DNA of 64,000 nucleotides from Nakamurella deserti (lineage in GTDB: Bacteria; Actinomycetota; Actinomycetes; Mycobacteriales; Nakamurellaceae). Where the stretch lies: NCBI RefSeq assembly GCF_003260015.1, contig NZ_QCXS01000002.1, forward strand, positions 806,001 through 870,000, in the 5' to 3' direction. The notes below the pieces were generated by a model that did not search any database, was not told where the DNA came from, and saw only the letters and a list, made by a program, of their open reading frames with translations. Shown here piece after piece: positions 52,306 through 61,192 of the stretch (positions within the stretch are counted from its first letter, which is position 1; every line of letters starts with the position of its first letter). A program made the translations under genes and the position numbers.

Positions 52306-54078
52306 GTGAGCAGTGCCAACCAGAATCGCAACCAGAACACCCCGAACCGCGGCGGGTCCAACCAGGGCCAGGGCGGCTACCGGTCGCAGGCGCCCGCGCC
52401 GAAGCCGCAGCTGACGCCGCCGCCGAAGCTGGCCGACAACGCCCTGCGCGTCGTCGCCCTCGGCGGGATCGGTGAGATCGGCCGCAACATGACGGTCTAC
52501 GAGTACCGCGGGAAACTGCTGATCGTGGACTGCGGTGTGCTGTTCCCCGAGGCCACCGAGCCCGGCGTCGACCTCATCCTGCCCGACCTGCGGCTCATCG
52601 AGGACCGCATCGAGGACATCGAGGCCGTCGTCATCACCCACGGCCACGAGGACCACATCGGTGCGCTGCCGTGGCTGCTCCGGCTGCGTCACGACATCCC
52701 GGTGCTGGGCGCGAAGTTCTCGCTCGCCCTCATCGAGGCCAAGTGCCGCGAGCACCACCTCAAGCCCAACCTGCAGGTCGTCACCGAGGGCGAGCTGCGC
52801 TCGACCGGCGACTTCGACCTGGAGTTCTTCGCGGTCAACCACTCCATCCCGGACGCGCTCGCCGTCGGCATCCGCACCGACGCCGGCACCGTGCTGCACA
52901 CCGGTGACATCAAGCTCGACCAGCTGCCGTTGGACGGCCGCCTCACCGACCTCGGCGGTTTCAGCCGGTTCGGCGACGAGGGCGTCGACCTGTTCCTGGT
53001 GGACTCCACCAACGCCGAGGTGCCCGGGTTCGTCCCGCCGGAGCGCGACATCGGGCCGGTGCTCGACTCCTACATCGGTGCCGCCCGCCAGCGGGTCATC
53101 GTCGCGTCGTTCGCGTCGCACGTGCACCGCATCCAGCAGGTCATCGACGCCGCCTACAAGCACAAGCGCAAGATCGCCTTCGTCGGCCGGTCGATGGTGC
53201 GCAACATGCAGATCGCCCAGGAGCTGGGGTACCTGCACGTGCCGGACGGCATCGTCCGGTCGCTGGACAAGCTGCTCGACCTGCCGCCCAGCCAGGTGGT
53301 GCTCATCTCCACCGGCTCGCAGGGCGAGCCGCTGTCGGCGCTGTCCCGGATGGCCCGCGGCGACCACCGCCAGGTCAACCTGGAGGAGGGCGACACCGTC
53401 ATCCTGGCGTCCTCGATGATCCCCGGCAACGAGACCTCGGTCTTCACCGTGGTCAACGAGCTCGCCCGGATCGGCGCCCAGGTGATCCACCAGGCCAACG
53501 CCAAGGTGCACGTCTCCGGTCACGCCTCGGCCGGCGAGCTGCTGTACCTGTACAACGCGGTCAAGCCCAAGAACGTGATGCCCGTGCACGGTGAATGGCG
53601 CCACCTGCGCGCCAACGCCAAGCTCGCGAACCTGACCGGTGTCCCCGAGTCCCGCATCCTGCTGGCCCCCGACGGCGTGGTCGTGGACCTCGTCGAGGGC
53701 AGAGCGTCGATCGTCGGCGGCTTCGAGGTCGGGCACGTGTACGTGGACGGCAACGCCGTCGGCGACGTCGGGACCTCGACGCTGTCCGACCGCCTGGTGC
53801 TGGGCGAGGGCGGCTTCATCTCCATCACCATCGCCATCGACGGGCTCACCGGACGCGCGGTGCAGTCACCGCAGATCTCCGGGCGCGGCTTCTCCGACGA
53901 CCCGAAGGCGCTCGACGCCGTCCTGCCGCTGATCGAGATGGAGTTGTCGGTCACCGAGGCCGACGGCATCACCGACCCGCACCGCATCGCGCAATCCGTC
54001 CGTCGGATCGTCGGCAAATGGGTCGGCGAGGTCTACCGCCGTCGCCCGATGATCGTCCCCACCGTCATCACGGTCTGA
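52306..54078 (+). CDS. rnj: Ribonuclease J
   Basis: A 590-residue metallo-beta-lactamase/beta-CASP nuclease with 5'-3' exonuclease and endonuclease activity on RNA. A Gln/Asn/Pro-rich N-terminal extension of about 45 residues precedes the core. Zinc ligands H112, H114, D116 and H117 lie in THGHEDHIGA; NHSIPDALAVGI, LHTGDIKLDQLP, the beta-CASP part (FASHVHRIQQVIDAA, STGSQGEPLSAL), VSGHASAGEL and MPVHGEWRHL complete the site. The GTG at 52306 is used. A hairpin terminator follows. Confidence 0.97.
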   Translation: MSSANQNRNQNTPNRGGSNQGQGGYRSQAPAPKPQLTPPPKLADNALRVVALGGIGEIGRNMTVYEYRGKLLIVDCGVLFPEATEPGVDLILPDLRLIEDRIEDIEAVVITHGHEDHIGALPWLLRLRHDIPVLGAKFSLALIEAKCREHHLKPNLQVVTEGELRSTGDFDLEFFAVNHSIPDALAVGIRTDAGTVLHTGDIKLDQLPLDGRLTDLGGFSRFGDEGVDLFLVDSTNAEVPGFVPPERDIGPVLDSYIGAARQRVIVASFASHVHRIQQVIDAAYKHKRKIAFVGRSMVRNMQIAQELGYLHVPDGIVRSLDKLLDLPPSQVVLISTGSQGEPLSALSRMARGDHRQVNLEEGDTVILASSMIPGNETSVFTVVNELARIGAQVIHQANAKVHVSGHASAGELLYLYNAVKPKNVMPVHGEWRHLRANAKLANLTGVPESRILLAPDGVVVDLVEGRASIVGGFEVGHVYVDGNAVGDVGTSTLSDRLVLGEGGFISITIAIDGLTGRAVQSPQISGRGFSDDPKALDAVLPLIEMELSVTEADGITDPHRIAQSVRRIVGKWVGEVYRRRPMIVPTVITV

Positions 54079-54088
54079 GTTCCGCGGA

Positions 54089-54118
54089 CCTCACAGCCGG
54101 CTCGGACCGGCGGTGAGG
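54089..54118 (+). terminator. Hairpin terminator after rnj
   Basis: CCTCAC (54089-54094) with CCGG pairs with CCGG and GTGAGG (54113-54118) around a short loop, starting 11 bases after the rnj stop; only TT follows. Confidence 0.65.
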
Positions 54119-54214
54119 TTGCCGACGCCGCGATGTCATCACCGCGCGGATCCGGACCTCGGCCGTTAACAGGCGGGCACCGGCGACGACACGGACGGGT
54201 CCGAGACTCGACGG

Positions 54215-56812
54215 GTGACCACCTCCCTCGGTACCCCGGGTCGCGGCCGGCCGGCCGGCGCGAGCGGCACCCTGACGCACTGCCCGTACTGCAGCCTGCA
54301 GTGCGGCATCCGCATGGTGGCCGGCGACCGGCCCGCCACGCTGCAGCCGCAGGAGGACTTCCCCACCAACCGCGGGGGACTGTGCTCCAAGGGCTGGACC
54401 GCGGCGAACCTGCTGGACCACCCGGACCGGCTGCTCACCCCGCTGGTCCGCCAGGTCCGCGGGGACCGGACGTCGGCGTTGCGCCCGGCGACCTGGGACG
54501 AGGCGCTCGGTCGCATCGTCGAGGCCATCGGACAGGCGCAGCTCCGGTACGGGCCGGACGGGGTCGGCTGCTTCGGCGGCGGCGGGCTGACCAACGAGAA
54601 GGCCTACCAGTTCGGCAAGTTCGCCCGGGTCGCGCTGCGGACCAGCGCGATCGACTACAACGGCCGGTTCTGCATGTCGTCGGCGGCCACCGCCGCCAAC
54701 CGGGCGTTCGGTATCGACCGGGGGTTGCCCTTCCCGCTCGCCGACATCGCCCGGGCGCAGGCCATCCTGCTGGTCGGCTCCAACCCGGCCGACACCATGC
54801 CGCCGGCGATGCAGTACTTCGACGAGGGCCGCGCCGACGGCGCCACGCACATCGTGGTCGACCCCCGCCGCACCGCCACCGCCGCCGGCGCCGCCCTGCA
54901 CCTGGCGCCCATCCCCGGCACCGACATGGCGCTGGCGAACGGCCTGCTGCACATCGCCATCCGCGAACAGCTGATCGACCGCGCGTTCATCGCCGAGCGC
55001 ACCACCGGTTTCGACGCGCTGCGGGCGCGGGTGTCCGCCTACTGGCCGGACCGCGTCGAGCGGATCACCGGGATCCCGGTCGCCCAGCTGCAGCAGACCG
55101 TGCGCACCCTGGCCCGGGCGTCGTCGGCGATGATCCTCACCGCCCGCGGTGCCGAGCAGCACAGTTCGGGCACCGACATCGCCCAGGCCTTCATCAACCT
55201 GGCGCTGGCGCTGGGCCTGCCGGGCCGGCCGTTCTCCGGGTACGGCACCATCACCGGCCAGGGCAACGGGCAGGGCGGCCGTGAGCACGGTCAGAAGGCC
55301 GACCAGCTGCCCGGTTACCGCAAGCTGACCGACCCGGCCGACCGGGCGCACGTCGCCGCGGTGTGGGGGATCGACCCCGCCGAGCTGCCGCTGCCGGGGA
55401 GGTCCGCCTTCGAGATGCTCGACCGGATGGGCGCCGACGGCGGCGTCCGCGCGTTGCTGGTGCTGGCTTCCAACATCGTCGTCTCCGCGCCGGACGCCAA
55501 CCGCATCAAGGACCGCCTGGACGCCCTGGACTTCCTGGTGGTCAGCGACATCTTCCTGTCCGAGACCGCGGCGATGGCCGACGTCGTCCTCCCCACCGCC
55601 CAGTGGGCCGAGGAGGAGGGCACGATGACCAATCTGGAAGGGCGGGTGCTGCACCGCGTCCGGGCCCTGCCGCCACCCGCCGGGGTGCTGACCGACCTCG
55701 AGCTGATGGCCGAGCTCGCCGCCCGGTTGGGCCGTGGCCGGTACTTCAGCAGCGACCCCGCGGTGGTGTTCGACGAGCTGCGCCGCGCGTCCGCCGGTGG
55801 CGTCGCCGACTACGCCGGGATCACCTGGGACCGCATCGACGCCGAACAGGGCGTGTTCTGGCCCTGCCCCGACGTGGACCACCCGGGCACGCCGCGGCTG
55901 TTCGCCGACCGCTTCCCGACCGCCACCGGCAGGGCGGTGTTCCTGCCCGTGGACTACCGGGCCGCCAACGAGCAGACCGACCTGCGCTACCCCTACCTGC
56001 TGACCACCGGCCGGCTCGCCGCCCAGTACCAGAGCGGGACGCAGACACGCCGCGTCCGCACGCTCAGCCACGCCGACCCCAGCGTGACGATGCACCCCGA
56101 TCTGGCCCGCGCCGTGAGCGTGGCGGCGGGGGATCTCGTCGAGCTCGAGACCCGGCGCGGCCGGGCCACGTTCCGGGCGGTGCTCGACGACACCATCCGC
56201 GCCGACACCATGTTCATCCCCTTCCACTGGGGTGGCGTGTCGTCGGCCAATCTGCTGACCGATCCGGCGCTGGACCCACACTCCCGGATGCCCGCGTTCA
56301 AGGTGTGCGCCGTCAACGCCACCCGCGTCGGTGGTGCCGACGACGACCACCTGCTGACCGCGCCCGCCGTCCGTCCCGCCGTGGCCGCCGCCCGCCCCGG
56401 CGAACCGGCCGACCCCTCCCGTTCCCGCCGCCGACCGCCGCCATCCCACCGAAAGGACGTCTTCATGGCTTCCCAGAACCGATTCCTCCAGGGCATCTAT
56501 CCGTTCACCGGATCGGGTGTGGACAAGCCCGCGCCGCTGTCCGCGGACCTGGTCCGGTTGGTGCCGGACGGCGTCGTCGCCCAGGCGCTGTACTTCCGCG
56601 GCGGCAACACCAGCGACGAGCTGGTCACCGTGGTACTGGTCCGCGACGGCGTCCCGATGCGGTACTTCCCGATCGGCGCCAGGAGTGACGTGCACGTACC
56701 GCTGCGCGTGGTCGAGGACATCGAGGGTGGCAGCGCCCTCGAGCTGCACCTCGCCGCGCCCGATGGTCTCACCGGGCATGTCGTGGTCGATCTCGGGATG
56801 GTCGAGGTCTGA
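54215..56812 (+). CDS. nasA: Assimilatory nitrate reductase catalytic subunit, reading through into a small downstream domain
   Basis: An open frame of 865 residues. Residues 1-715 form a molybdopterin oxidoreductase of the NasA/NarB type that reduces nitrate to nitrite: [4Fe-4S] cysteines C23, C26, C30 and C57 (HCPYCSLQCG and GLCSKGW), NGRFCMSSAATAANRAFG, GSNPADTMPPAMQYF, TGQGNGQGGREHGQKADQLP, DVVLPTAQWAEEEGTMTN, and the dinucleotide-binding end FIPFHWGGVSSANLLTDPAL. Then a Pro/Arg-rich, linker-like stretch (about 715-750) leads without a stop into a separate small domain at residue 751. It may be a true fusion or a gene that lost its stop. The start is the GTG at 54215. Confidence 0.88.
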   Translation: MTTSLGTPGRGRPAGASGTLTHCPYCSLQCGIRMVAGDRPATLQPQEDFPTNRGGLCSKGWTAANLLDHPDRLLTPLVRQVRGDRTSALRPATWDEALGRIVEAIGQAQLRYGPDGVGCFGGGGLTNEKAYQFGKFARVALRTSAIDYNGRFCMSSAATAANRAFGIDRGLPFPLADIARAQAILLVGSNPADTMPPAMQYFDEGRADGATHIVVDPRRTATAAGAALHLAPIPGTDMALANGLLHIAIREQLIDRAFIAERTTGFDALRARVSAYWPDRVERITGIPVAQLQQTVRTLARASSAMILTARGAEQHSSGTDIAQAFINLALALGLPGRPFSGYGTITGQGNGQGGREHGQKADQLPGYRKLTDPADRAHVAAVWGIDPAELPLPGRSAFEMLDRMGADGGVRALLVLASNIVVSAPDANRIKDRLDALDFLVVSDIFLSETAAMADVVLPTAQWAEEEGTMTNLEGRVLHRVRALPPPAGVLTDLELMAELAARLGRGRYFSSDPAVVFDELRRASAGGVADYAGITWDRIDAEQGVFWPCPDVDHPGTPRLFADRFPTATGRAVFLPVDYRAANEQTDLRYPYLLTTGRLAAQYQSGTQTRRVRTLSHADPSVTMHPDLARAVSVAAGDLVELETRRGRATFRAVLDDTIRADTMFIPFHWGGVSSANLLTDPALDPHSRMPAFKVCAVNATRVGGADDDHLLTAPAVRPAVAAARPGEPADPSRSRRRPPPSHRKDVFMASQNRFLQGIYPFTGSGVDKPAPLSADLVRLVPDGVVAQALYFRGGNTSDELVTVVLVRDGVPMRYFPIGARSDVHVPLRVVEDIEGGSALELHLAAPDGLTGHVVVDLGMVEV
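56465..56812 (+). CDS. Small nitrate-assimilation-associated protein, in frame with nasA
   Basis: A 115-residue unit starting at ATG 56465 with AAAGGA about eight bases upstream, so it could be made on its own as well as fused to nasA. It begins MASQNRFLQGIYPFTGSG, contains VAQALYFRGGNTSDELVTVV, VPMRYFPIGARSDVHVPLRV and ends VVVDLGMVEV. It is probably a beta-rich soluble domain. It lies directly before nirB (five bases to its ATG). I do not recognise a biochemical function; the place suggests a role in nitrate or nitrite reductase assembly or electron transfer (inference). Confidence 0.65.
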   Translation: MASQNRFLQGIYPFTGSGVDKPAPLSADLVRLVPDGVVAQALYFRGGNTSDELVTVVLVRDGVPMRYFPIGARSDVHVPLRVVEDIEGGSALELHLAAPDGLTGHVVVDLGMVEV

Positions 56813-56816
56813 TCGG

Positions 56817-59339
56817 ATGACGAGCACCATGGAGAACCCGACCGGGCTGGGCGACCCGGGGGACACCCGACGGCGTCTGGTGGTGATCGGCAACGGCATG
56901 GCCGGGGCGCGCGCGGTCGAAGAGATCCTGCTCCGCGCCCGGGACCAGTTCCAGATCACCATGTTCGGGGACGAGCCGTACGGCAACTACAACCGCATCA
57001 TGCTCTCGCACGTGCTGTCCGGAGAGGAGAGCGACAAGGACATCTTCCTCAACTCCATGGAGTGGTACGAGGAGAACCGGATCGACCTGCACGCCGGGAT
57101 CCGGGTCACCAAGATCGACCGGCACGCCAAGCTGGTGTTCTCCGACGACGGTCGCATCACGCCGTACGACCAGCTCATCATCGCCACCGGCAGCAACTCG
57201 TTCATGCCCAGCATGGAGGGGCTGCGGATGGACGACGGCTCGCTCAAGCCCGGCGTCTTCGCCTTCCGCACCATCGACGACACCCGCGGCATGGTCGAGT
57301 ACGCGACGCACGAGCACCACACCCGGGCCGTCGTCATCGGCGGCGGGCTGCTGGGTCTGGAGGCGGCCCGGGGCCTGCAGGCCTACGGGTTGACGGTGGA
57401 CGTCGTGCACGCGGGCGCGCACCTGATGAACGCCCAGGTCGGCCCGCAGGCCGGCGAGATCCTGCGGCAGAGCGTGGAGAAGCTCGGCATCTTCGTGCAC
57501 ACCAAGGCCCGCACGACGGCCATCCTGGGCGAGGAGAAGGTCGAGGGGATCTGGCTCCTCGAGAAGCCGCAGATCCCCTGCGACATGGTCGTGGTGGCGG
57601 CCGGGATCCGACCCAACGTCGATCTGGCGGTCCGCAGCGGCTTCACCGTCGAGCGGGCCATCGTGGTCGACGACCAGATGCGCACCGTCGACAGTGACGA
57701 CGTCTACGCCGTCGGCGAGTGCGTCCAGCACCGCGGCGAGGTCTACGGCCTGGTCGCCCCGCTGTGGGAGCAGGCCGTGGTGCTCGCCGACCACATCACC
57801 GGTGCCGACCCGGACGCGGCCTACCACGGCTCGCGGACCGCGACCAAGCTCAAGGTGGCCGGCGTCGACGTCGCCTCGATGGGCCTGCAGGGCCCGGAGC
57901 GCGACACCGACGAGGTGCTGGTGTTCTCCGAGCCCAAGCGCGGAGTGTTCAAGTCGCTGGTGATCCGCGACGAGAAGCTGGTCGGAGCAACGGTTCTCGG
58001 GGACACGTCCAAGGTCGCGTTCCTGATGCAGGCGTTCGACCGGGGGCTGCCGCTGCCGGAGGAACGGTTGGAGATGTTGTTCAACCTGGGCACCCCGACC
58101 GCCGAGGCCAGCGTCGAGGAACTCGCCGACGACACCCAGGTCTGCAACTGCAACGGGGTCAGCAAGGCGGCGCTGGTGCACGCCGTGGAGGGCGGCTGCA
58201 AGACCGTCGGTGCGGTGATGGACAAGACCCGGGCCGGCAAGGGCTGCGGCTCGTGCAAGACGATGGTGTGCCAGATCGTCGAGTGGGCGGCCGGCGGTGC
58301 GGTGCAGGAGGACCCGTCGGCGAACTGGTACGTGCCGGGCATCCCGATGGACAAGCCGGCGCTGATGCTGGCCATCCTGCAGCAGGAGCTCAAGTCGGTG
58401 TCGTCGGTCTTCGCCGCGCTGGCACCGGACGGGGCCGAGGAGGCCAAGTCCAAGATGGGCCTGGCGTCACTGCTCAAGATGATGTGGGCCGACGACTACA
58501 TCGACGAGAAGGACGCGAAGTTCATCAACGACCGCGTCCACGCCAACATCCAGAAGGACGGCACCTTCTCCGTCGTCCCGCAGATGAAGGGCGGCGTCAC
58601 CTCCGTCGAGCAGCTGCGGCGCATCGCCGACGTCGCCGAGAAGCACAAGATCCCGATGATCAAGCTGACCGGCGGGCAGCGCATCGACCTCCTCGGGGTG
58701 CCGAAGGAGGACCTGCCCAAGGTCTGGGCCGACCTCGACATGCCGTCCGGCTACGCCTACGGCAAGAGCTTCCGCACGGTGAAAACGTGCGTGGGCCAGG
58801 AGTTCTGCCGGTTCGGGGTGGGCGACTCGACCAAGCTCGGGATCGACATCGAGTCGAAGTTCCAGGGCATCGAGTCGCCGGCGAAGATGAAGCTCGCCGT
58901 CACCGGTTGCCCGCGCAACTGCGCGGAGTCGCTGGTCAAGGACGTCGGCATGGTCGCCATCGAGGGGGGCCGGTGGGAGATCTACATCGGCGGCGCCGCC
59001 GGCGCGCACATCCGCAAGGGCGACCTGCTGGCCACCGTCGACAGCCACGACGAGGTGATGACGCTCATCGGCCGGTTCATGCAGTACTACCGGGAGAACG
59101 CCAAGTGGCTGGAGCGCACCTACTCGTTCGTGCCGCGGATCGGCCTGGAGAAGATCCGGGGGATCGTCGTCGACGACACCGAAGGTCTCGCCGCCGGTCT
59201 CGACGCGCGGATGGCGACATCGATCGCCGCGTACAAGGATCCCTGGAAGGAAGGCGCCGAACCGGCCACCCCCGGCCAGTTCCGCACCGCACTGCCGCTC
59301 GAGGTCCTGCCGCAGGTGCCGATCCGGGTGGGCTCGTGA
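56817..59339 (+). CDS. nirB: Nitrite reductase (NADH), large subunit
   Basis: An 840-residue assimilatory NirB that reduces nitrite to ammonium. N-terminal FAD/NAD domain (about 20-410: RRLVVIGNGMAGARAVEEIL, IIATGSNSF, VVIGGGLLGLEAARGL), then a BFD-like [2Fe-2S] domain (CNCNGVSKAAL with CGSCKTMV), and the sirohaem/[4Fe-4S] domain with C658 and C664 (TCVGQEFCRFG) and C698 and C702 (TGCPRNCAE). ATG 56817 is used; ATG 56829 is possible. Its stop overlaps the nirD GTG. Sirohaem is supplied by the siroheme synthase at 61193. Confidence 0.96.
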   Translation: MTSTMENPTGLGDPGDTRRRLVVIGNGMAGARAVEEILLRARDQFQITMFGDEPYGNYNRIMLSHVLSGEESDKDIFLNSMEWYEENRIDLHAGIRVTKIDRHAKLVFSDDGRITPYDQLIIATGSNSFMPSMEGLRMDDGSLKPGVFAFRTIDDTRGMVEYATHEHHTRAVVIGGGLLGLEAARGLQAYGLTVDVVHAGAHLMNAQVGPQAGEILRQSVEKLGIFVHTKARTTAILGEEKVEGIWLLEKPQIPCDMVVVAAGIRPNVDLAVRSGFTVERAIVVDDQMRTVDSDDVYAVGECVQHRGEVYGLVAPLWEQAVVLADHITGADPDAAYHGSRTATKLKVAGVDVASMGLQGPERDTDEVLVFSEPKRGVFKSLVIRDEKLVGATVLGDTSKVAFLMQAFDRGLPLPEERLEMLFNLGTPTAEASVEELADDTQVCNCNGVSKAALVHAVEGGCKTVGAVMDKTRAGKGCGSCKTMVCQIVEWAAGGAVQEDPSANWYVPGIPMDKPALMLAILQQELKSVSSVFAALAPDGAEEAKSKMGLASLLKMMWADDYIDEKDAKFINDRVHANIQKDGTFSVVPQMKGGVTSVEQLRRIADVAEKHKIPMIKLTGGQRIDLLGVPKEDLPKVWADLDMPSGYAYGKSFRTVKTCVGQEFCRFGVGDSTKLGIDIESKFQGIESPAKMKLAVTGCPRNCAESLVKDVGMVAIEGGRWEIYIGGAAGAHIRKGDLLATVDSHDEVMTLIGRFMQYYRENAKWLERTYSFVPRIGLEKIRGIVVDDTEGLAAGLDARMATSIAAYKDPWKEGAEPATPGQFRTALPLEVLPQVPIRVGS

Positions 59340-59662
59340 GCACCCCGGTGGTCCTGACGAACCTGGGCCCGGTGGACCAGATCCCGTTCGGCGAGGGACG
59401 GGCCTTCGACGTCCACGGTGAGCAGGTGGCGGTGTTCCGGTTACGCAGCGGCGCACTGCACGCGGTCGGCGCGGTCTGCCCGCACCGGGGCGGGCCGATC
59501 GCCGACGGCCAGATCGACGGGTCGGTCGTGGTGTGCCCGTTGCACCTCAACTCCTTCGAGCTGGCGACCGGCTGCTCGCGCACCGGGCAGCCGGACCTCG
59601 GCTCGTGGCCGGTCAGCGTCGACGACGACGGTGACCTGATCATCCAGGCGCGGCGGGCCTGA
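59336..59662 (+). CDS. nirD: Nitrite reductase (NADH), small subunit
   Basis: A 108-residue Rieske-type partner of NirB. The GTG at 59336 overlaps the nirB stop. The [2Fe-2S] ligands are C48 and H50 in VCPHRGGP and C67 and H70 in VVCPLHLNSFEL; the rest is the Rieske beta sandwich (QVAVFRLRSGALHAVG, SWPVSVDDDGDLIIQ). It is cytoplasmic. About 117 bases separate it from narK. Confidence 0.95.
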   Translation: MSTPVVLTNLGPVDQIPFGEGRAFDVHGEQVAVFRLRSGALHAVGAVCPHRGGPIADGQIDGSVVVCPLHLNSFELATGCSRTGQPDLGSWPVSVDDDGDLIIQARRA

Positions 59663-59779
59663 CCCTCCCGCCGGCACCACCCGCCACCCGCTGTCCCGCG
59701 GGCGGTGCACCGCCGCAGCACCCGCACGTTCCCCGAGGTCCGCCGACGTACCTCCCACCTTCGCCGCACGGGAGAAGTC

Positions 59780-61192
59780 ATGAGTTCTGACGTCACGAAT
59801 GCCACGACCGCCGCGGGATCCTCCGCTGCGGGAACCGCGGTCACTCCGGGTACCACGGTCACCAAGCCCGGCCGGGCCGGACGCTGGATCGACGACTGGC
59901 GGCCGGAGGACCCGTCGTTCTGGGAGAACGGCGGCCGTCGCGTCGCCTGGCGCAACCTGGTGTGGTCGGTCACCTCCGAGCACATCGGCTTCTCCATCTG
60001 GAGCATCTGGTCGGTGATGGTGCTGTTCCTCGGACCGGCCTACGGCATCGACCCGGCCGGGAAGTTCCTGCTCACGGCGCTGCCGACGCTGGTGGGTGCC
60101 ACCCTGCGACTGCCCTACACGTTCGCGGTGGCCACGTTCGGCGGGCGCAACTTCACCATCGCCGCCGCCCTGCTGCTGCTGATCCCGACGATCTTCATCG
60201 CCATCGTCCTGGAGCCCGGGGTGTCGTACACGACGCTGCTGATCGCGGCGGCCACCGCCGGTGTCGGCGGCGGCAACTTCGCCTCGTCCATGACCAACAT
60301 CAACTCCTTCTACCCGCAGCGGGAGAAGGGCTGGGCGCTGGGACTCAACGCCGGCGGCGGCAACCTCGGGGTCGCGGTCGTGCAACTGATCGGTCTGCTG
60401 GTGCTGGCCACCGCCGGGGTGGACAACCCCCGGGTCATGGTGGCCATCTACATCCCGCTGATCGTCATCGCCGCCCTCGGGTCGGCGCTGAAGATGGACA
60501 ACCTGACGGTGGCCAGCAACGCCAAGGGCGCTCTGCGGGAGGTCTGCCGGGACGGCCACACCTGGATCATCTCGCTGCTCTACATCGGCACCTTCGGCTC
60601 GTTCATCGGCTTCGGGTTCGCGTTCGGCCAGGTCCTGCAGGTGCAGTTCACCAAGACCCCGCTGCAGGCGGCCTACCTGACCTTCCTCGGCCCGCTGCTC
60701 GGTTCGCTGATCCGGCCCTACGGTGGCATGCTCGCCGACCGGCTGGGCGGCTCCCGGGTGACGTTCTTCAACTTCATCGCGATGGCCGTCGGGGCGTCGG
60801 TGGTGCTGATCGCGGCGCTGAACCAGACGCTGCCGCTCTACCTGGCCGGTTTCATCCTGCTGTTCATCTTCTCCGGGCTGGGCAACGGCTCGGTCTACAA
60901 GATGATCCCGGCGATCTTCGCGGCCAAGGCGGCGAAGAAGGTCCGGGCGGGGACGGAGCTGCAGGTGGCCGCGGTCGAGTCCGCCCGGTTGTCCGGGGCG
61001 CTGATCGGCATCGCCGGGGCGATCGGGGCGTTCGGTGGGGTGCTGGTCAACCTGGCCTTCCGGCAGTCGTTCCTGGCCACCAAGAGCGCCAACGCCGCGT
61101 ACGTCAGCTTCATCGTCTTCTACGCGATCTGCTTCGTCGTGACCTACGCCGTCTACATTCGGAAGTCGGACAAGTCCCTGGAAGGCGTCTGA
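59780..61192 (+). CDS. narK: Nitrate/nitrite transporter, NarK family
   Basis: A 470-residue NNP-family MFS transporter. The ATG at 59780 follows GGGAGAAG. A 70-residue hydrophilic Thr/Ala start precedes the helices. About 12 membrane segments are seen, with the nitrate signature GVGGGNFASSMTNINSFYP and a second glycine-rich signature (GLGNGSVYKMIPAIF) in the C-terminal half. NNP proteins carry nitrate in or exchange it with nitrite; the location between nirBD and the siroheme gene supports a role in nitrate uptake for assimilation. Confidence 0.95.
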   Translation: MSSDVTNATTAAGSSAAGTAVTPGTTVTKPGRAGRWIDDWRPEDPSFWENGGRRVAWRNLVWSVTSEHIGFSIWSIWSVMVLFLGPAYGIDPAGKFLLTALPTLVGATLRLPYTFAVATFGGRNFTIAAALLLLIPTIFIAIVLEPGVSYTTLLIAAATAGVGGGNFASSMTNINSFYPQREKGWALGLNAGGGNLGVAVVQLIGLLVLATAGVDNPRVMVAIYIPLIVIAALGSALKMDNLTVASNAKGALREVCRDGHTWIISLLYIGTFGSFIGFGFAFGQVLQVQFTKTPLQAAYLTFLGPLLGSLIRPYGGMLADRLGGSRVTFFNFIAMAVGASVVLIAALNQTLPLYLAGFILLFIFSGLGNGSVYKMIPAIFAAKAAKKVRAGTELQVAAVESARLSGALIGIAGAIGAFGGVLVNLAFRQSFLATKSANAAYVSFIVFYAICFVVTYAVYIRKSDKSLEGV

